NCBI GenBank assembly: GCA_934631985.1
Contig: CAKTYE010000064.1
Location: 1-14,661, forward strand
Direction of reading: 5' to 3'
Length of the DNA stretch: 14,661 nt
DNA from: an uncultured Clostridia bacterium
GTDB taxonomy: Bacteria; Bacillota; Clostridia; Christensenellales; Aristaeellaceae
Shown: positions 1 to 6,498 of the stretch, piece after piece
Numbering within the stretch: position 1 is the first letter of the stretch
Layout: each line of letters starts with the position of its first letter
Program-made: the position numbers and the translations under genes
The notes under the pieces: generated by a model
The model's database searches: none
What the model was told of the DNA's origin: nothing
Seen by the model: only the letters and a program-made list of their open reading frames with translations

Positions 1-13
1 CTTTTCACCCAAA

Positions 14-53
14 GAAGCGCTATCCAGTCAACGTCCTGACCAAATAGCGCTTC
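14..53 (-). terminator. Terminator-like hairpin downstream of spoVM
   Basis: Two perfect 10-base arms (14-23 and 44-53, GAAGCGCTAT on the plus strand) flank a centre that pairs further. In the minus-strand RNA the pairing can continue for seven more pairs, three of them G-U wobbles, closing a six-base loop. On the plus strand those wobbles become A-C mismatches, so the structure fits a minus-strand transcript running out of spoVM. The tail after the stem is only UUUGGG, so termination may be weak. It could instead be an RNA structure with another role. Confidence 0.45.
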
Positions 54-88
54 CGCCATGATGGAACAGCTCTTTCCTGTATTCCGCA

Positions 89-181
89 CTATTCGCGCTT
101 CTTCTCCTTGTCCCGGCTGAGCAGCCGAAGCAGGCCCCGCAGAAATCTCGGCGCTTTGACGCACACCATCCGAATGCTCAC
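89..181 (-). CDS. spoVM: Stage V sporulation protein SpoVM-like peptide (30 aa)
   Basis: This very short gene starts with GTG at 179-181 behind a strong GGGAGGTG site about 5 bases upstream, and stops with TAG at 89-91. Residues 9-22 read KAPRFLRGLLRLLS and align with KLPKFLGGIVRAML of Bacillus subtilis SpoVM (26 aa), keeping the key proline (P11 here, P9 there), the FL pair, the second glycine and the arginine. The C-terminus is strongly basic and acidic (DKEKKRE). SpoVM is an amphipathic helix that lies on the outer forespore membrane, recognises its convex curvature, recruits the SpoIVA coat base and inhibits FtsH. Those roles are known from Bacillus and inferred here. The start lies 4 bases beyond the stop of the upstream membrane protein gene, whose end overlaps this ribosome site, so the two are probably co-translated. 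The call rests on a short alignment made from memory, but length, charge pattern and helix core all agree. Confidence 0.82.
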   Translation of the reverse strand: MSIRMVCVKAPRFLRGLLRLLSRDKEKKRE

Positions 182-185
182 ATGC

Positions 186-398
186 TCACCTCCCTGTTTT
201 ACCCAGGCGCAGCAGCAGCAGACCCGTGCAGATCAGCGCAAAGCCCAGTAGCGCCACCCACGCCCATCCGGGGACGCACAAGAACAGCAGCAGCGCCCCA
301 AGCCCTGCCAGCACAATGCCCGCGCAGGTCAGCAGCGGACGGCCCGTCTGCCGATAGCACCGCGCATATCCATTTTCCGCCTGTCGCTTTCTCTGCAT
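186..398 (-). CDS. Small two-helix membrane protein, unknown function (70 aa)
   Basis: I do not recognise this protein. The start at 396-398 is chosen because GGGGGAGG lies 3 bases upstream; a longer reading from 479 is open, but its extra ATG codons have no clear ribosome site and it would run into the tatD terminator. From this start the protein has a basic N-terminus (MQRKRQ, then several Arg), then two hydrophobic segments at about residues 22-43 and 46-66, separated by a PGW turn, and a short basic tail (RLGKTGR). A basic start and basic end predict both termini in the cytoplasm. Its TGA stop overlaps the ribosome site of the spoVM-like gene 4 bases downstream, so it probably shares the sporulation transcript and may act at the forespore membrane. 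That role is inferred from position only. Confidence 0.6.
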   Translation of the reverse strand: MQRKRQAENGYARCYRQTGRPLLTCAGIVLAGLGALLLFLCVPGWAWVALLGFALICTGLLLLRLGKTGR

Positions 399-458
399 AT
401 GCCTCCCCCACTTCCCTTTCAGCATATGCGGCAAGGGCCGTTTTAGCACTGGGCAAAC

Positions 459-496
459 AGAAAAGCGGGAGGAATGCAAAATGCACCTCCTCCCGC
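459..496 (-). terminator. Rho-independent terminator of metG-tatD
   Basis: On the minus strand, GCGGGAGG (489-496) pairs with CCTCCCGC (465-472). The interior can pair further through TGCA/TGCA around an A/T-rich loop, and the stem is followed by TTTTCTGTTT. It begins 6 bases after the tatD stop codon, so it ends the metG-tatD transcript before the small membrane protein gene. Confidence 0.85.
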
Positions 497-501
497 AGTA
501 T

Positions 502-1278
502 TTAGGCCTTTATGCCGTACATACGGCAAGCATTTTCAAAGGTATACGCTGCGACCTGCTCCACGGTTTCGCCGCGAAGCGTCGCTATTTTTTCCGCCAC
601 ATACCGCACGTTGGTCGGCTCGTTGCGCCGTCCCCGCACGGGTTCAGGCGCAAGATACGGGCTGTCCGTCTCGATCAGCAGCCGATCCTGAGGCACGTTG
701 ACCGCCACCTGCTGCAAGTGCGGCGCTTTTTTGAAGGTCACCGGGCCTGCAAAGGAAATGGAATAGCCCATGCTCAGATATTCCTTTGCGCTTTCCCAGC
801 TGCCGGAATAGCAATGCACAATGCCGCGGGTCAGGCGGCCCTTATGCGCCCGCAGCAAATCCAGCATATCGCCGTGCGCGTCCCGCACATGAAAGGCCAC
901 CGGGGCCTGCAGCTCATAGGCCAGTTCCAGCTGCGCGGCGCATACATCTCTTTGCACCTCGCGTGGGCTGAGGTCGTAGTAATAGTCCAGGCCAATTTCG
1001 CCAACGGCTGCCGCCTGCCCGGAGGTGTACCACTCCGCAAGCTGCTGCAAGTCCTCAGGCTGAAAGCCTTTCGCTTCATGCGGGTGGATGCCCACCACCG
1101 CAACACTGCCCGAATGCGCGGCAGCAAAGGCCACGCAGTGCGCAGATGTCTCCATATCAGAGCCTACCACCGCAAAGCGCGTCACGCCGTTTGCCGCCAT
1201 CCGTGCAAGCACCTCGTCCCGGTCCTCGTCAAACTTCGGCTCGTCCACATGGCAATGAGAATCAAACAGCTCTGTCAT
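502..1278 (-). CDS. tatD: TatD-family metal-dependent deoxyribonuclease
   Basis: This 258-residue protein has all the signatures of the TatD family of TIM-barrel metal hydrolases: SHCH at 7-10 (metal ligands H8 and H10), GIHPHEA at 63-69, VGEIGLDYYYD at 92-102 (E94 bridging the metals), HVRDAH at 130-135 (H130), HCYSGS at 155-160 (H155), and the C-terminal ETDSPYLAP (D205). Family members are cytoplasmic Mg2+-dependent 3'-5' exonucleases acting on single-stranded DNA or RNA, linked to DNA repair and turnover. The length is normal and no key residue is missing. The ATG overlaps the metG stop as ATGA, so translation is coupled to metG. The metG-tatD pairing is common in Firmicutes. The name describes the family; the substrate here is not shown. 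Confidence 0.93.
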   Translation of the reverse strand: MTELFDSHCHVDEPKFDEDRDEVLARMAANGVTRFAVVGSDMETSAHCVAFAAAHSGSVAVVGIHPHEAKGFQPEDLQQLAEWYTSGQAAAVGEIGLDYYYDLSPREVQRDVCAAQLELAYELQAPVAFHVRDAHGDMLDLLRAHKGRLTRGIVHCYSGSWESAKEYLSMGYSISFAGPVTFKKAPHLQQVAVNVPQDRLLIETDSPYLAPEPVRGRRNEPTNVRYVAEKIATLRGETVEQVAAYTFENACRMYGIKA

Positions 1279-3257
1279 CCGACGATCGCGCCGTCCTCAA
1301 CGCCCTCCTGCACAGACATCAGTTTCAGGTTGCCCTGATCGTCCAGCGCGGAAAGGATCATGCCCTGGCTCTCAATGCCTGCCAGCTTTGCAGGCTTCAG
1401 GTTGGATACCAGCACCACCTGACGGCCCACCAGCTCCTCGGGCGTATAATACTTGGCGATGCCGCTGACCACCGTGCGGGTGCCGTCCTTGCCCAGTGAC
1501 AGGGTGAACTTCAGCAGCTTCTGGCTGTTTTCCACCTTTTCGCAGGCCGTGACGCGGGCCACCTGCATTTTGCACTTGGCAAAATCGTCAATGCCGATCT
1601 CCGCAGGGAATTCCGGCGCAGCATGCTTTTTGTCAGGCTTCTTTTCCTTCTTTTCAGCCTTGGGTGCTTCTTCCTTGGGCGCGTCCCGGTCAATTTCCTT
1701 CTGCACATCCAGGCGTGGGAACAGCGCCGCGCCCTTATGCACGGTCAGACCCGCAGGCAGCACGCCGAAGGGCTTCAGCAGCGAATCCCAGGTCTTCAAC
1801 GCCTCGTCCTCCACGCCCAACTGCTCAAAGATGCGGGCAGGCGTGCGGGGCATCACAAAGCCCACCATGACTGCCACCCGGCGCACACATTCCGCCAGCG
1901 TGTACAGCACCGTTTGCAGTCGGGGCTTGCCCGCCTCCTCGCGGCCCAGCACCCAGGGCTGCGTTACGTCGATGTACTTGTTGCACTCGCCCACCAGCTT
2001 CCAAATCTCCTGCAATGCGCCGGAGAACTGGAAAGCGTCCATCTGCTTTTCCACCTTGCCGGGGGTTTCCTCCGCCAGCTGCCAAATGGCGCGATCCACA
2101 TCCTCCACCTTGTCCACTGCGGGAATGCTGCCGCCGAAGTACTTCTCGATCATCGCCACCGTGCGGCTGACCAGGTTGCCCAGGTCGTTGGCAAGGTCGG
2201 CGTTGATGCGATTCAGCATGGACTTCAGGGTGAACTCTCCGTCGCTGCCGAAGGGCATTTCACGCATCAGGAAATAGCGCACCGCATCGGAGGAATACCG
2301 CTCGCACAGCACCACGGGGTCCACCACGTTGCCCACGGACTTACCCATCTTCTTGCCGTTGATGACCAGCCAGCCGTGACCGAACACCTGCTTGGGCAGG
2401 GGCAGGCCCAGCGCATGCAGCATAATGGGCCAAATGATGGTATGGAAGCGCACGATCTCCTTGCCGACCATGTGCACATTGGCGGGCCAGTACTTCTGGT
2501 ACAGCTCGTCATGATCCGTGCCGTAGCCCAGCGCGCTGATGTAGTTGGTCAGTGCATCCAGCCACACATACACCGTGTGCTTGGGGTCAAAGGTCACGGG
2601 AATGCCCCACTTGATGGAGGTACGGCTGACGCACAGATCCTCCAGGCCGGGCTTGAGGAAGTTGTTCATCATCTCGTTGGTACGGGAGGAGGGCTGAATG
2701 AAATCGGGATGCTCCTCGATATACTTGATGAGCCAATCCTGATATTTACTCAGCTTGAAGAAGTAGCTCTCCTCGCGGGTCTTTTCCACGGGGCGGCCGC
2801 AGTCAGGACACTTGCCGTCCTTCAACTGCAGCTCCGTCCAGAAGGACTCGCAGGGTGTGCAGTACCAGCCCTCGTACTCACTCTTGTAAATGTCGCCCTG
2901 GTCGTAGAGCTGCTTGAAAATCTTCTGCACGCATTCCACATGGCGCTCATCCGTGGTGCGGATGAAATCGTCATATTCGATGTCCATCAGCTTCCACAGA
3001 TCCTTGATGCCCGCAACGATCTTGTCAACGTATTCCTTGGGGGTCACGCCCTTTTCCTTGGCCTTGCGTTCGATCTTCTGACCATGCTCGTCCGTGCCGG
3101 TCAGGAAATAGGTATCGTAGCCCGTCATCTTCTTGAAGCGGGCCATGGTGTCCACCGCCGTGGAGCAGTAGGCATGACCGATATGCAGATTATCACTGGG
3201 ATAATAGATCGGCGTGGTAATGTAGAATGTTTTTTTCTGTTCGCATTCCTTGCACAT
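1275..3257 (-). CDS. metG: Methionyl-tRNA synthetase with C-terminal tRNA-binding domain
   Basis: A 660-residue class I aminoacyl-tRNA synthetase that charges tRNA-Met for initiation and elongation. The start at 3255-3257 follows GAGGAGG with 8-base spacing; the open frame upstream is T-box leader, not protein. Visible motifs are HIGH at 25-28, TGTDEHG at 53-59, a zinc-binding knuckle with C133, C136, C150 and C153, the W/FDP region around 217-225, and KMGKS at 303-307 in place of the canonical KMSKS. The anticodon-binding helical domain follows. A Lys/Glu-rich linker (about 530-555) leads to an EMAP-II/Trbp111-type OB fold over the last 100 or so residues, as in two-domain bacterial MetG. 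The N-terminus carries a small extra CKEC motif (C2, C5). It is first in an operon with tatD, behind a methionine T-box. Confidence 0.97.
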   Translation of the reverse strand: MCKECEQKKTFYITTPIYYPSDNLHIGHAYCSTAVDTMARFKKMTGYDTYFLTGTDEHGQKIERKAKEKGVTPKEYVDKIVAGIKDLWKLMDIEYDDFIRTTDERHVECVQKIFKQLYDQGDIYKSEYEGWYCTPCESFWTELQLKDGKCPDCGRPVEKTREESYFFKLSKYQDWLIKYIEEHPDFIQPSSRTNEMMNNFLKPGLEDLCVSRTSIKWGIPVTFDPKHTVYVWLDALTNYISALGYGTDHDELYQKYWPANVHMVGKEIVRFHTIIWPIMLHALGLPLPKQVFGHGWLVINGKKMGKSVGNVVDPVVLCERYSSDAVRYFLMREMPFGSDGEFTLKSMLNRINADLANDLGNLVSRTVAMIEKYFGGSIPAVDKVEDVDRAIWQLAEETPGKVEKQMDAFQFSGALQEIWKLVGECNKYIDVTQPWVLGREEAGKPRLQTVLYTLAECVRRVAVMVGFVMPRTPARIFEQLGVEDEALKTWDSLLKPFGVLPAGLTVHKGAALFPRLDVQKEIDRDAPKEEAPKAEKKEKKPDKKHAAPEFPAEIGIDDFAKCKMQVARVTACEKVENSQKLLKFTLSLGKDGTRTVVSGIAKYYTPEELVGRQVVLVSNLKPAKLAGIESQGMILSALDDQGNLKLMSVQEGVEDGAIVG

Positions 3258-3274
3258 GTACGCATCCTCCTCAT

Positions 3275-3309
3275 AAAAAATGCCGCCCCTTCCTTGTGCG
3301 AAGGGGCGG
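3275..3309 (-). terminator. T-box-controlled attenuator in the metG leader
   Basis: On the minus strand, CCGCCCCTTC (3300-3309) pairs with GAAGGGGCGG (3283-3292) and is followed by six T residues (3275-3280). This is an intrinsic terminator 18 bases before the metG start codon. The left arm lies just downstream of the T-box sequence, as expected if antiterminator and terminator formation are mutually exclusive. Confidence 0.88.
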
Positions 3310-3500
3310 GCATGAACCCGCGTTGCCACCCTGATTTCTAGCTTCTCCTGCGGATAACGGCGCGACCCGTTGCAGCTTACTTGTTGCTTCGGCTGCAAGA
3401 CTCCGGAGCCATGTTCCCGCATGACGCTGCGGCCGCCTTTCACCTGACGCGGCTCTCTAATGCACAGTCCCGCACGGTACTCTTTCCTTCATTGTCCGTA
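3275..3500 (-). ncRNA. T-box riboswitch, methionine-specific
   Basis: The metG leader is a T-box that senses uncharged tRNA. The T-box core AGGGTGGCAACGCGGG lies at 3317-3332, one base off the usual ACCGCG ending. Stem I can be read from its landmarks: AGTA on the 5' side of the specifier loop (3478-3481), an apical hairpin GCCGC/GCGGC containing GGTGAAAG, and the 3' specifier-loop segment GAAC followed by ATG (3410-3412). ATG sits where the specifier sits in known leaders, after a GAAN stretch, so Met is the predicted amino acid, matching the gene downstream. Uncharged tRNA-Met should pair at the specifier and the T-box bulge, form the antiterminator and allow read-through into metG-tatD. 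The variable bulge base is C. Confidence 0.93.
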
Positions 3501-3506
3501 AGCTGC

Positions 3507-3536
3507 ATTATAAAGGAAAAAGCGCTTGCTTGTCAA
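3507..3536 (-). promoter_or_regulatory. Sigma-A-type promoter for metG-tatD
   Basis: On the minus strand, a perfect TTGACA (3531-3536) and a perfect TATAAT (3507-3512) are separated by 18 bases. Transcription should start near 3500, at the 5' end of the T-box. The -35 box lies inside one arm of a 13-base inverted repeat shared with the divergent ygiQ promoter. Confidence 0.88.
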
Positions 3537-3595
3537 GCCGTGATCCGTCTGTTTTCTGCGCCTGCATGCAACTTTTTCGCAACACGGCTTGACAA
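3530..3595. repeat. 13-base inverted repeat spanning both divergent -35 boxes
   Basis: TTGTCAAGCCGTG (3530-3542) is the exact reverse complement of CACGGCTTGACAA (3583-3595). Each arm contains the -35 hexamer of one of the two divergent promoters plus seven upstream bases. The 40 bases between the arms include an A/T-rich centre and no gene. The 3258-3639 interval as a whole holds only the T-box, the two promoters and this repeat. Confidence 0.85.
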
Positions 3596-3618
3596 TTTCC
3601 CGCCGCTGCCCGTACAAT
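3589..3618 (+). promoter_or_regulatory. Sigma-A-type promoter for the YgiQ-family gene
   Basis: TTGACA (3589-3594) and TACAAT (3613-3618) are separated by 18 bases. Transcription would start near 3625, leaving a leader of about 15 bases that is almost entirely the AGGAGGG ribosome site (3627-3633). Confidence 0.82.
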
Positions 3619-3639
3619 AACGGTTCAGGAGGGATCATC

Positions 3640-5589
3640 ATGCCTGTTTTAGGTCACGAATTTCTGCCGGTAACGCCTGAGGAGTGCCGCAGGCGCGGCT
3701 GGGATGCGCCGGATTTTGTTTATGTGTGCGGGGATGCTTATGTGGATCACCCGTCGTTTGGTCATGCCATCATCGGTCGCATTTTGGAGCAGGCAGGCTA
3801 CCATGTCGCCATGCTGTGCCTCCCGCCCTGGCAGGATGCTTCGGCCTTCATGCGCTTTGGTCGCCCCAAGCTGGGCTTTCTGGTCACTGCCGGCGTGATC
3901 GACAGCATGGTGAACCACTACACTGCCGCCAAAAAGGTGCGCAGCGAGGACGCCTATGCCCCCGGCGGCAAGGCAGGCATGCGCCCGGATCGTGCCACGG
4001 TGGTGTACTGCAACCGCATCCGTCAGGCCTACCGGGATGTGCCGATCCTCATCGGCGGCGTGGAAGCATCCCTGCGGCGGTTCTCCCATTACGATTACTG
4101 GGATGATAAGGTACGGCACTCCATTTTGGTGGATGCCGGCGCAACGCTGCTCATGTACGGCATGGGCGAGCGTTCTATTCTCACCTGCGCCGACTGGGTG
4201 CGCCGCGGCATGCCCAAGGAGGAGCTTTTCGACATGCGCGGCATCTGCTACATGCAGAAGACCCCTGAACCCCGCGCCGAGCTGATGCCCTCCCATGCCG
4301 AGGTCAAGGCAGATCGCCGCAAATACGCCGAGGCATTTCTGATCCAATATGAGGAGCAAGATCCCATTCGCGGCAAATGCCTGTGCCAGCAGCAGGATAC
4401 CGACCGCTATCTGGTGCAGACGCCGCCCCAGCCGCCCCTGGATCGGGATGAGCTGGATGCGGTGTACGACCTGCCCTATACCCGCCGCTGGCATCCCATG
4501 TACGACAAGGACGGCGGCATCCCCGCGCTGGCAGAGGTGGAGTTTTCCATTGCCTCCACCCGCGGCTGCTTTGGCGCATGCAGCTTTTGCGCCATCACCT
4601 TCCATCAGGGGCGCATTATTACCTCCCGCAGCCCGGAGTCCATTCTGGGCGAGGCGCGGCTGCTGACGACCCTGCCGAATTTCAAGGGCTACATTCATGA
4701 TGTGGGCGGCCCCACGGCAAATTTTCGCCTGCCCGCCTGCAAAAAGCAGCTTCAGCATGGCGCCTGCAAGGGCAAGCAATGCCTGTATCCCCGCCCCTGC
4801 AAAAACATGCAGATTTCGCACACCGAGCTGGTGGACATCCTGCGCAAAATGCGCGCCCTGCCCAAAATTAAGAAGGTGTTCATCCGCTCCGGCCTGCGCT
4901 ATGACTACATCATGGCGGACAAGGATCAAACCTTTCTGCGGGAGCTGTGCAAATATCACATTTCCGGGCAGCTGAAGGTCGCGCCTGAGCATGTCTGCCC
5001 CCAGGTGCTTGCGAAAATGGGCAAGCCCGGACGGGATGTGTACGACGCTTTCGTGGCCCGCTACAAGTCCGTAAACGAGCAGCTTGGTCTGAAACAGTAT
5101 CTGGTCCCCTATCTGATGAGCAGCCATCCCGGCAGCGACCTGAATGCCGCCGTAGAGCTGGCCTGCTATCTGCGGGACAACCATCTGCATCCCGAACAGG
5201 TGCAGGACTTTTATCCCACGCCCGGCACACTCAGCACCTGCATGTTCTACACCGGGCTGGACCCCCGCACCATGCAGCCCGTTTTCGTCCCCCGCACGCC
5301 CCAGGAAAAGGGCATGCAGCGCGCGCTGCTGCAATACAGCCGTCCGGAGAATCAGGCGACCGTCCGCAAGGCGCTGCGTCTGTGCAACCGGGAGGATCTG
5401 ATCGGTTACGGCCCGAGCTGCCTTGTCCCGCCGGGACACACCGACCTGCGCAGCACACCCCATCACCGTGGCAATCCCTCTACGCCGCGTTCCGCAAACG
5501 CTAAGCCAGCACCCAATGCAAAGCGCAAAGCCCAGTGGGCCAAGCCAAAGCCCCACATGAATACTCCCCGCTCCGCAAAAAAGAAATAA
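3640..5589 (+). CDS. YgiQ family radical SAM protein
   Basis: This 649-residue protein matches the YgiQ (UPF0313) family of radical SAM enzymes. The N-terminus (VLGHEFLPVT) and the early GDAYVDHPSFG segment are typical of the family, and the [4Fe-4S]-binding CxxxCxxC lies at C310, C314 and C317 within TRGCFGACSFC. Additional Cys residues cluster at about 365-390. The domain order is an N-terminal cobalamin-binding-like region, then the radical SAM barrel, then a family-specific C-terminal part. The reaction of YgiQ proteins is not established. The start at 3640 is chosen for AGGAGGG 6 bases upstream and its promoter; a longer reading from 3589 would begin inside the -35 box. The last 40 or so residues are a Lys/Arg/Pro/Ala-rich tail, likely disordered and perhaps nucleic-acid binding. 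The gene stands alone between its promoter and terminator. Confidence 0.93.
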   Translation: MPVLGHEFLPVTPEECRRRGWDAPDFVYVCGDAYVDHPSFGHAIIGRILEQAGYHVAMLCLPPWQDASAFMRFGRPKLGFLVTAGVIDSMVNHYTAAKKVRSEDAYAPGGKAGMRPDRATVVYCNRIRQAYRDVPILIGGVEASLRRFSHYDYWDDKVRHSILVDAGATLLMYGMGERSILTCADWVRRGMPKEELFDMRGICYMQKTPEPRAELMPSHAEVKADRRKYAEAFLIQYEEQDPIRGKCLCQQQDTDRYLVQTPPQPPLDRDELDAVYDLPYTRRWHPMYDKDGGIPALAEVEFSIASTRGCFGACSFCAITFHQGRIITSRSPESILGEARLLTTLPNFKGYIHDVGGPTANFRLPACKKQLQHGACKGKQCLYPRPCKNMQISHTELVDILRKMRALPKIKKVFIRSGLRYDYIMADKDQTFLRELCKYHISGQLKVAPEHVCPQVLAKMGKPGRDVYDAFVARYKSVNEQLGLKQYLVPYLMSSHPGSDLNAAVELACYLRDNHLHPEQVQDFYPTPGTLSTCMFYTGLDPRTMQPVFVPRTPQEKGMQRALLQYSRPENQATVRKALRLCNREDLIGYGPSCLVPPGHTDLRSTPHHRGNPSTPRSANAKPAPNAKRKAQWAKPKPHMNTPRSAKKK

Positions 5590-5591
5590 GG

Positions 5592-5632
5592 AAAAGGCAA
5601 GCCGCTCGTTTTTTCAGTCGGCTTGCCTTTTT
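5592..5632. terminator. Bidirectional terminator between ygiQ and tetR
   Basis: AAAAGGCAAGCCG (5592-5604) is perfectly complementary to CGGCTTGCCTTTT (5619-5631), with a 14-base T-rich loop. T-runs follow the stem on both strands, so it can end the plus-strand YgiQ gene and the convergent minus-strand TetR gene. It starts 3 bases after the YgiQ stop. Confidence 0.9.
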
Positions 5633-5641
5633 GATACGGCT

Positions 5642-6346
5642 TTACAGGTTCATGGGCAGCTTCAGCTGCAACAGCACCGGGCGCAGGATCTCGATCAGCT
5701 GCGGAACCTTGATCAGGCTGATCGACCCAAATGGTGCATCCAGAATGCATTCCAACGCAAAACGGTACAGCTCCAGCACCTCTACCAGCGCCGACGGCTC
5801 CAGCGGGCGGCTCTCCGACACAGCTTGCAGCAGCTCCCGGGCCACATCCATCCAGCAGTGATTTGTCAGCTCCAGCACCAATCCCGGCAGACAAGCATTG
5901 TCCAGGGAAAAAACAACTCCCGCCTGTCTGCCAGCAGCGATCTCCTCCGTCAGCAGAGGCAGAAAGCCTGTCCGCAGCGCGTCCTGATAGCACACCCGCA
6001 AGGACAGTCCCTCCGGTCTGCCAAGCAGCGGCAGGAAGAGGGAAAGAAACTTCTCCTCGCCCTTTCGAAACGGGATGGCACTAGAAAGCACCGTGTTCAG
6101 CCGCTCCAGGGGCGCTTCCACCGCTGTAAGCTGCTCCCGCGCATAACTCACAGCCTTTTCCGCGCGCTGGGTACACAGCGTGGCAAGCACCTGCTCCTTG
6201 CTTTCAAAGTGGTGATAAAAGCTGCCCTTGCTTGTTCCCAGCACATCCAGAATATCCTGAACCGTCGTGGCTTCATACCCCTTGACATAAAACAGCTTTT
6301 CCGCCACATCTAAAATCGCCTGACGCTTTTCATCGCCTCTGCGCAT
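5642..6346 (-). CDS. TetR/AcrR family transcriptional regulator
   Basis: A 234-residue regulator. The N-terminal TetR-type helix-turn-helix is clear: KRQAILDVAEKLF, then VQDILDVLGTSKGSFYHHF and SKEQVL (about residues 8-51). The rest is a variable all-helical ligand-binding domain, so the ligand cannot be predicted. The start at 6344-6346 is chosen because GGGAGG lies about 9 bases upstream and the HTH begins at once; the open frame continues upstream to 6502, but that part runs through the csoR terminator. It lies downstream of copA-csoR on the same strand but is separated by a terminator, so it is probably transcribed alone. No target gene is adjacent: the convergent YgiQ gene has its own promoter. 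A set of AGAC/GTCT motifs upstream may be its own operator. Confidence 0.9.
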   Translation of the reverse strand: MRRGDEKRQAILDVAEKLFYVKGYEATTVQDILDVLGTSKGSFYHHFESKEQVLATLCTQRAEKAVSYAREQLTAVEAPLERLNTVLSSAIPFRKGEEKFLSLFLPLLGRPEGLSLRVCYQDALRTGFLPLLTEEIAAGRQAGVVFSLDNACLPGLVLELTNHCWMDVARELLQAVSESRPLEPSALVEVLELYRFALECILDAPFGSISLIKVPQLIEILRPVLLQLKLPMNL

Positions 6347-6414
6347 TGCTGATCGCCTCCCGGAGTCTTCTTTCTTAATAGACTTCGGTCTTTTCTTGCC
6401 TTTTCCCTGCATGG

Positions 6415-6455
6415 GTCTGAAATTTCCTAAAAAAGTTGTTTTCAGACACTGGTCT
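6415..6455. promoter_or_regulatory. Possible TetR operator region (AGAC/GTCT repeats)
   Basis: GTCTGAAA (6415-6422) is the reverse complement of TTTCAGAC (6440-6447), with a 17-base A/T-rich spacer. The right arm also forms a second palindrome, AGAC-ACTG-GTCT (6444-6455). Short palindromes just upstream of a TetR gene are often autoregulatory sites. No convincing -10/-35 pair was found here. Confidence 0.35.
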
Positions 6456-6463
6456 ATATAGCA

Positions 6464-6493
6464 AAGAGGCCGACGCAGTTTCCTGCATCGGCC
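6464..6493 (-). terminator. Terminator of the copA-csoR transcript
   Basis: In the minus-strand RNA, GGCCGAUGCAG (6483-6493) pairs with CUGCGUCGGCC (6468-6478) across a GAAA tetraloop and is followed by UCUUU. The one imperfect pair is a G-U wobble on this strand but a mismatch on the other, which supports use on the minus strand. It lies just after the csoR stop. Confidence 0.88.
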
Positions 6494-6498
6494 CCATT

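Noticed and set aside
1..59. Minus-strand partial frame starting at ATG 57-59 and open to the window edge (begins MAEALFGQD)
   Set aside because: Only about 19 codons are visible, there is no close SD, it uses codons rare in the neighbours (ATA, CTA), and it coincides with a 17-bp hairpin. A real gene continuing outside the window cannot be excluded.
378..437. Two copies of the palindrome GCATATGC upstream of the small membrane gene, considered as a sigma-E promoter pair
   Set aside because: The second copy overlaps the start codon and the spacing does not fit a -35/-10 pair; I found no convincing sporulation promoter here.
1623..3341. Long plus-strand open frame opposite metG (572 codons)
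   Set aside because: It lies wholly antisense to a clear metG and its leader, has a His/Leu/Gln-rich meaningless composition and shows no motif or ribosome site. High-GC codon bias creates such shadows.
3258..3443. N-terminal extension of metG to 3443
   Set aside because: The extra 62 codons are the T-box leader, including its terminator; the SD and family start are at 3257.
3589..3639. Upstream ATG for the YgiQ-family gene at 3589
   Set aside because: It would put the start codon inside the -35/-10 promoter region; the SD and family N-terminus support 3640.
3649..5556. Minus-strand open frame opposite the YgiQ gene (635 codons)
   Set aside because: Shadow of a well-supported radical SAM gene; no recognisable domain.
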